Origin: Methanomassiliicoccus sp.
GTDB lineage: Archaea > Thermoplasmatota > Thermoplasmata > Methanomassiliicoccales > Methanomassiliicoccaceae
Direction of reading: 5' to 3'
Length of the DNA stretch: 64,000 nt
NCBI GenBank assembly: GCA_012719175.1
Contig: JAAYAX010000004.1
Span: 601,568 to 665,567, forward strand
The position numbers were made by a program, and so were the translations under genes. This document shows positions 62,125 to 64,000 of this stretch, one piece after another. The notes beneath the pieces were generated by a model. The model saw nothing but the letters and a program-made list of their open reading frames with translations. It had not been told where the DNA came from and made no database searches. Position 1 is the first letter of the stretch, and every line of letters begins with the position of its first letter.

Positions 62125-62254
62125 GGCGGGGTAGTACCCCGGGGCTCAATACCAGACGATCCAACTGAGCAAGAAAAAAGAACGATGAGCTACTGCCGAA
62201 GCTGATACCACCATGCTTAATGAAATTCTCATCATGATGTCGATGAAGGGTTGA

Positions 62255-62268
62255 GATAAAAAAGGGAA
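62255..62268 (-). terminator. T-rich terminator of the repeat surface protein gene
   Basis: On the minus strand, a CCCTTTTTTAT run follows the stop at 62298 after about 30 bases. It resembles the terminator at 5210-5225. Confidence 0.5.
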
Positions 62269-62297
62269 GAGGTTTTGGGTTTACCTCACGGATCTGT

Positions 62298-64000
62298 TTA
62301 AGAGGACCTCCTGCGGTAGATCGCCATTGCCGCGAGGGTCACTGCCGCACCGATCATTCCGACGATGAGAAGCACCCACGGGAAGGATCCTCCTGAGCCG
62401 GTCTCCGTCCTGGTAGTGGCGTCCTGGGGATCGTTGGTCGAAGCACCGGCGTCATCGTCGGGACCGCCAACATCGGCGGCGTTGTCCACTACGTCCTCAG
62501 TGTTCTCGTCCACCACCCGGTAGACGTCGACACAGTGGTCGTCCTCTGCGGTGTACGCCACGTCACCGAAGAATCCGGTGGCGATGGCATTGTTCCTCAG
62601 CGGGTCTGGGCTATCCCCGACGACCCAGCTGCTAGTGAACACCCACACCTCATCGACGTCTAGCATGCCGTCGTTGTTCGTGTCCCCGGACTTGTATGTC
62701 GCTTCCCCGGTCAGGGAGTCAACCACAGTCACCGAGGATAGAGGCACGTTGCCAACGTTGTACACCTTGAAGGTGTAGGTGATGGTGTCGCCGACGTACG
62801 CGCACGCCGGACCGACCTTGTCCAGGCATATGCCCGGCTGCTCAGCAGGCAGGACGATGCGCTTGACTACGTCCAGGCAGTGGTCGTCATCGTCTGTGAC
62901 TGGAACGTCCTCATAGTAACCAGTGGCGATCGCGGTGTTCCGGAGCGGGTCAGGGATCTCCTGCACTACCCAGGTGTCGGTGAACACCCACACCTCGTTT
63001 ACGTCGAGCAGACCGTTACCGTTGTCGTCACCGGACTGGTAGGTCGCCACTCCGGTAACGGAGTCGGTCACGGTCACGTCGGATAGGGGCACGTCACCGG
63101 TGTTGTACACGTAGAACGTGTAGGTGATCGTGTCCCCAACGTAAGCGTAAGCAGGCCCGGTCTTGTCAACGCAGAGCCTGGGGCATACCTCCTCCTCGAT
63201 GGGGATCGTCTCCTCATCCTCATCGGTGACCTCGTCTCCGTCCTTGTCCTCACCAGTAACGATAGCGATGTTTGTCAGGGGGTTGGCATCGCCAGCCTGG
63301 ACTATGTACTCGACAGTGTAGGTCCAGACCTCGCCAGCCTCCAACAGTCCATCGCCGTCATCGCCGCCCACATAAATGGGGGTGATCCCGAAGACATCGC
63401 TCACCGTCACGTTGGATATGTCCGAGCCGTCAGACCCGGAAGCATGCTGAACCACTATGGTATAGAATATAGTGTCGCCGACCTTCGCAGACGTAACGTC
63501 AGCCTGCTTGTTTACCTCGATGATGGGGTTGTGCTCTATGAGTACCTCTTCATCGTCCTCGTCCTGTACCTCGTCACCGTCCTCATCCTCGCCTGTGGCT
63601 ATTGCGGTGTTCACTAACGGATCGGGATCGCTAGCCTGTATCGTGTATTCCACGGTGTAGGTCCAGACTTCTCCGAGTTCCAGGATACCGTCGCCGTCAT
63701 CTCCGTCGACATAGATCGGAGTGATGCCGAAGACATCGCTCACCGTCACGTTGTAGATGTTAAAGCCGTCGGAGGCTGGATCATGCTGTACCGTGATGGT
63801 GTAGGTGATGGTGTCACCGATGCTTGCGAAGTTGGGACCGGTCTTGGTGACAAGCAGGACTGGGTTGTGTTTGATATCGAGCTCATGGTCATCGGTGTCG
63901 GTGACCGGGGTGTCCTCGTAGTAGCCGGTGGCGGTTACGGTGTTCTCCAGGGGATCAGCGTCGTCGGCCTGGACGGTGTACTGCACGGTGAAGTACCAGG
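62298..64000 (-). CDS. DUF11-like repeat surface protein, 5' end beyond the right edge
   Basis: At least 566 residues, exported and anchored by one C-terminal helix (LLIVGMIGAAVTLAAMAIY) with an RRRSS tail. The visible part has four beta-sandwich repeats of about 110-120 residues: two with SIGDTITYTITVQH/VSDVFGITPIYV and two with YVGDTITYTFYVYN/LLDVNEVWVF. All contain Asp-rich D-x-D-G-D-G-type loops that may bind calcium. An Asp/Glu/Thr-rich spacer precedes the helix. Conserved DUF11 domains build stalk-like surface proteins. No signal peptide is seen because the frame is still open at base 64000. Confidence 0.88.
   Translation of the reverse strand, partial: WYFTVQYTVQADDADPLENTVTATGYYEDTPVTDTDDHELDIKHNPVLLVTKTGPNFASIGDTITYTITVQHDPASDGFNIYNVTVSDVFGITPIYVDGDDGDGILELGEVWTYTVEYTIQASDPDPLVNTAIATGEDEDGDEVQDEDDEEVLIEHNPIIEVNKQADVTSAKVGDTIFYTIVVQHASGSDGSDISNVTVSDVFGITPIYVGGDDGDGLLEAGEVWTYTVEYIVQAGDANPLTNIAIVTGEDKDGDEVTDEDEETIPIEEEVCPRLCVDKTGPAYAYVGDTITYTFYVYNTGDVPLSDVTVTDSVTGVATYQSGDDNGNGLLDVNEVWVFTDTWVVQEIPDPLRNTAIATGYYEDVPVTDDDDHCLDVVKRIVLPAEQPGICLDKVGPACAYVGDTITYTFKVYNVGNVPLSSVTVVDSLTGEATYKSGDTNNDGMLDVDEVWVFTSSWVVGDSPDPLRNNAIATGFFGDVAYTAEDDHCVDVYRVVDENTEDVVDNAADVGGPDDDAGASTNDPQDATTRTETGSGGSFPWVLLIVGMIGAAVTLAAMAIYRRRSS

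Noticed and set aside
1..64000. tRNA or rRNA genes
   Set aside because: I looked through the intergenic stretches and found no cloverleaf-like or rRNA sequence.

Overview
The window reads as a piece of an archaeal chromosome. It carries an archaeal thermosome subunit, sn-glycerol-1-phosphate dehydrogenase (the enzyme that sets archaeal lipid stereochemistry), a UPF0179 protein, TATA-box promoters with some apparently leaderless starts, and GGAGG/GGTG ribosome sites. A corrinoid:CoM methyltransferase relative, an HdrA-MvhD type electron-transfer protein, a DUF6951-type protein and the GC-rich coding sequence make a methylotrophic methanogen of the Methanomassiliicoccales (class Thermoplasmata) the best guess. 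That placement is an inference; no rRNA or mcr gene is present to settle it.

Layout. 1-6.4 kb (minus strand): thermosome (cut by the left edge), a PspA-like coiled-coil protein with a hairpin/T-run terminator, a TPM-domain membrane protein that probably works with it, and a small exported protein. 6.8-20 kb: an HdrA/ferredoxin/MvhD fusion, two sensor histidine kinases, a superoxide reductase, an RmlD-like reductase, a CMD-family protein, a 14-TM drug exporter, a zinc-ribbon/HisA-like protein and a CoM methyltransferase relative. 20-27 kb: a PQQ-repeat surface protein, a DUF6951 protein and an arsenic-resistance region. The arsenic region comprises an ArsP-type permease, a small CxxC thioredoxin, a divergent ArsR, and an acr3 operon that also encodes a Cys-containing small protein, a corrinoid-protein-like (CdhE/AcsC-like) protein and a zinc-ribbon protein. 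Two 16-bp palindromes at the arsP and acr3 promoters look like shared ArsR operators.

27.3-33.8 kb is a single 2172-residue cell-surface protein made of parallel beta-helix repeats followed by Ig-like domains and a membrane anchor. 34-45 kb holds housekeeping and signalling genes (PrsW-like protease, iron-sulfur flavoprotein, methyltransferase, kinase/response-regulator pair, egsA, UPF0179, purC). It also has a frameshifted membrane gene and a TnpB lacking its N-terminal half. 43.5-62 kb is a cell-surface glycan region: a PIG-L deacetylase, at least seven glycosyltransferases, a polytopic GT-C-like protein, a DUF1616 protein, a CPBP protease, a B12-type radical SAM enzyme and a FemAB/GNAT-like acyltransferase. 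Large secreted proteins lie on either side, which suggests a role in glycosylating surface proteins or lipids. The right edge cuts a DUF11-like repeat surface protein.

The most notable items are the arsenic operon with its CdhE-like companion, a 76-residue overlapping small membrane-protein gene without an ATG start, altered metal ligands in the superoxide reductase and the CoM methyltransferase, the flavin-less HdrA-MvhD fusion, the minimal TnpB, and two intergenic spots with tandem perfect hairpins.
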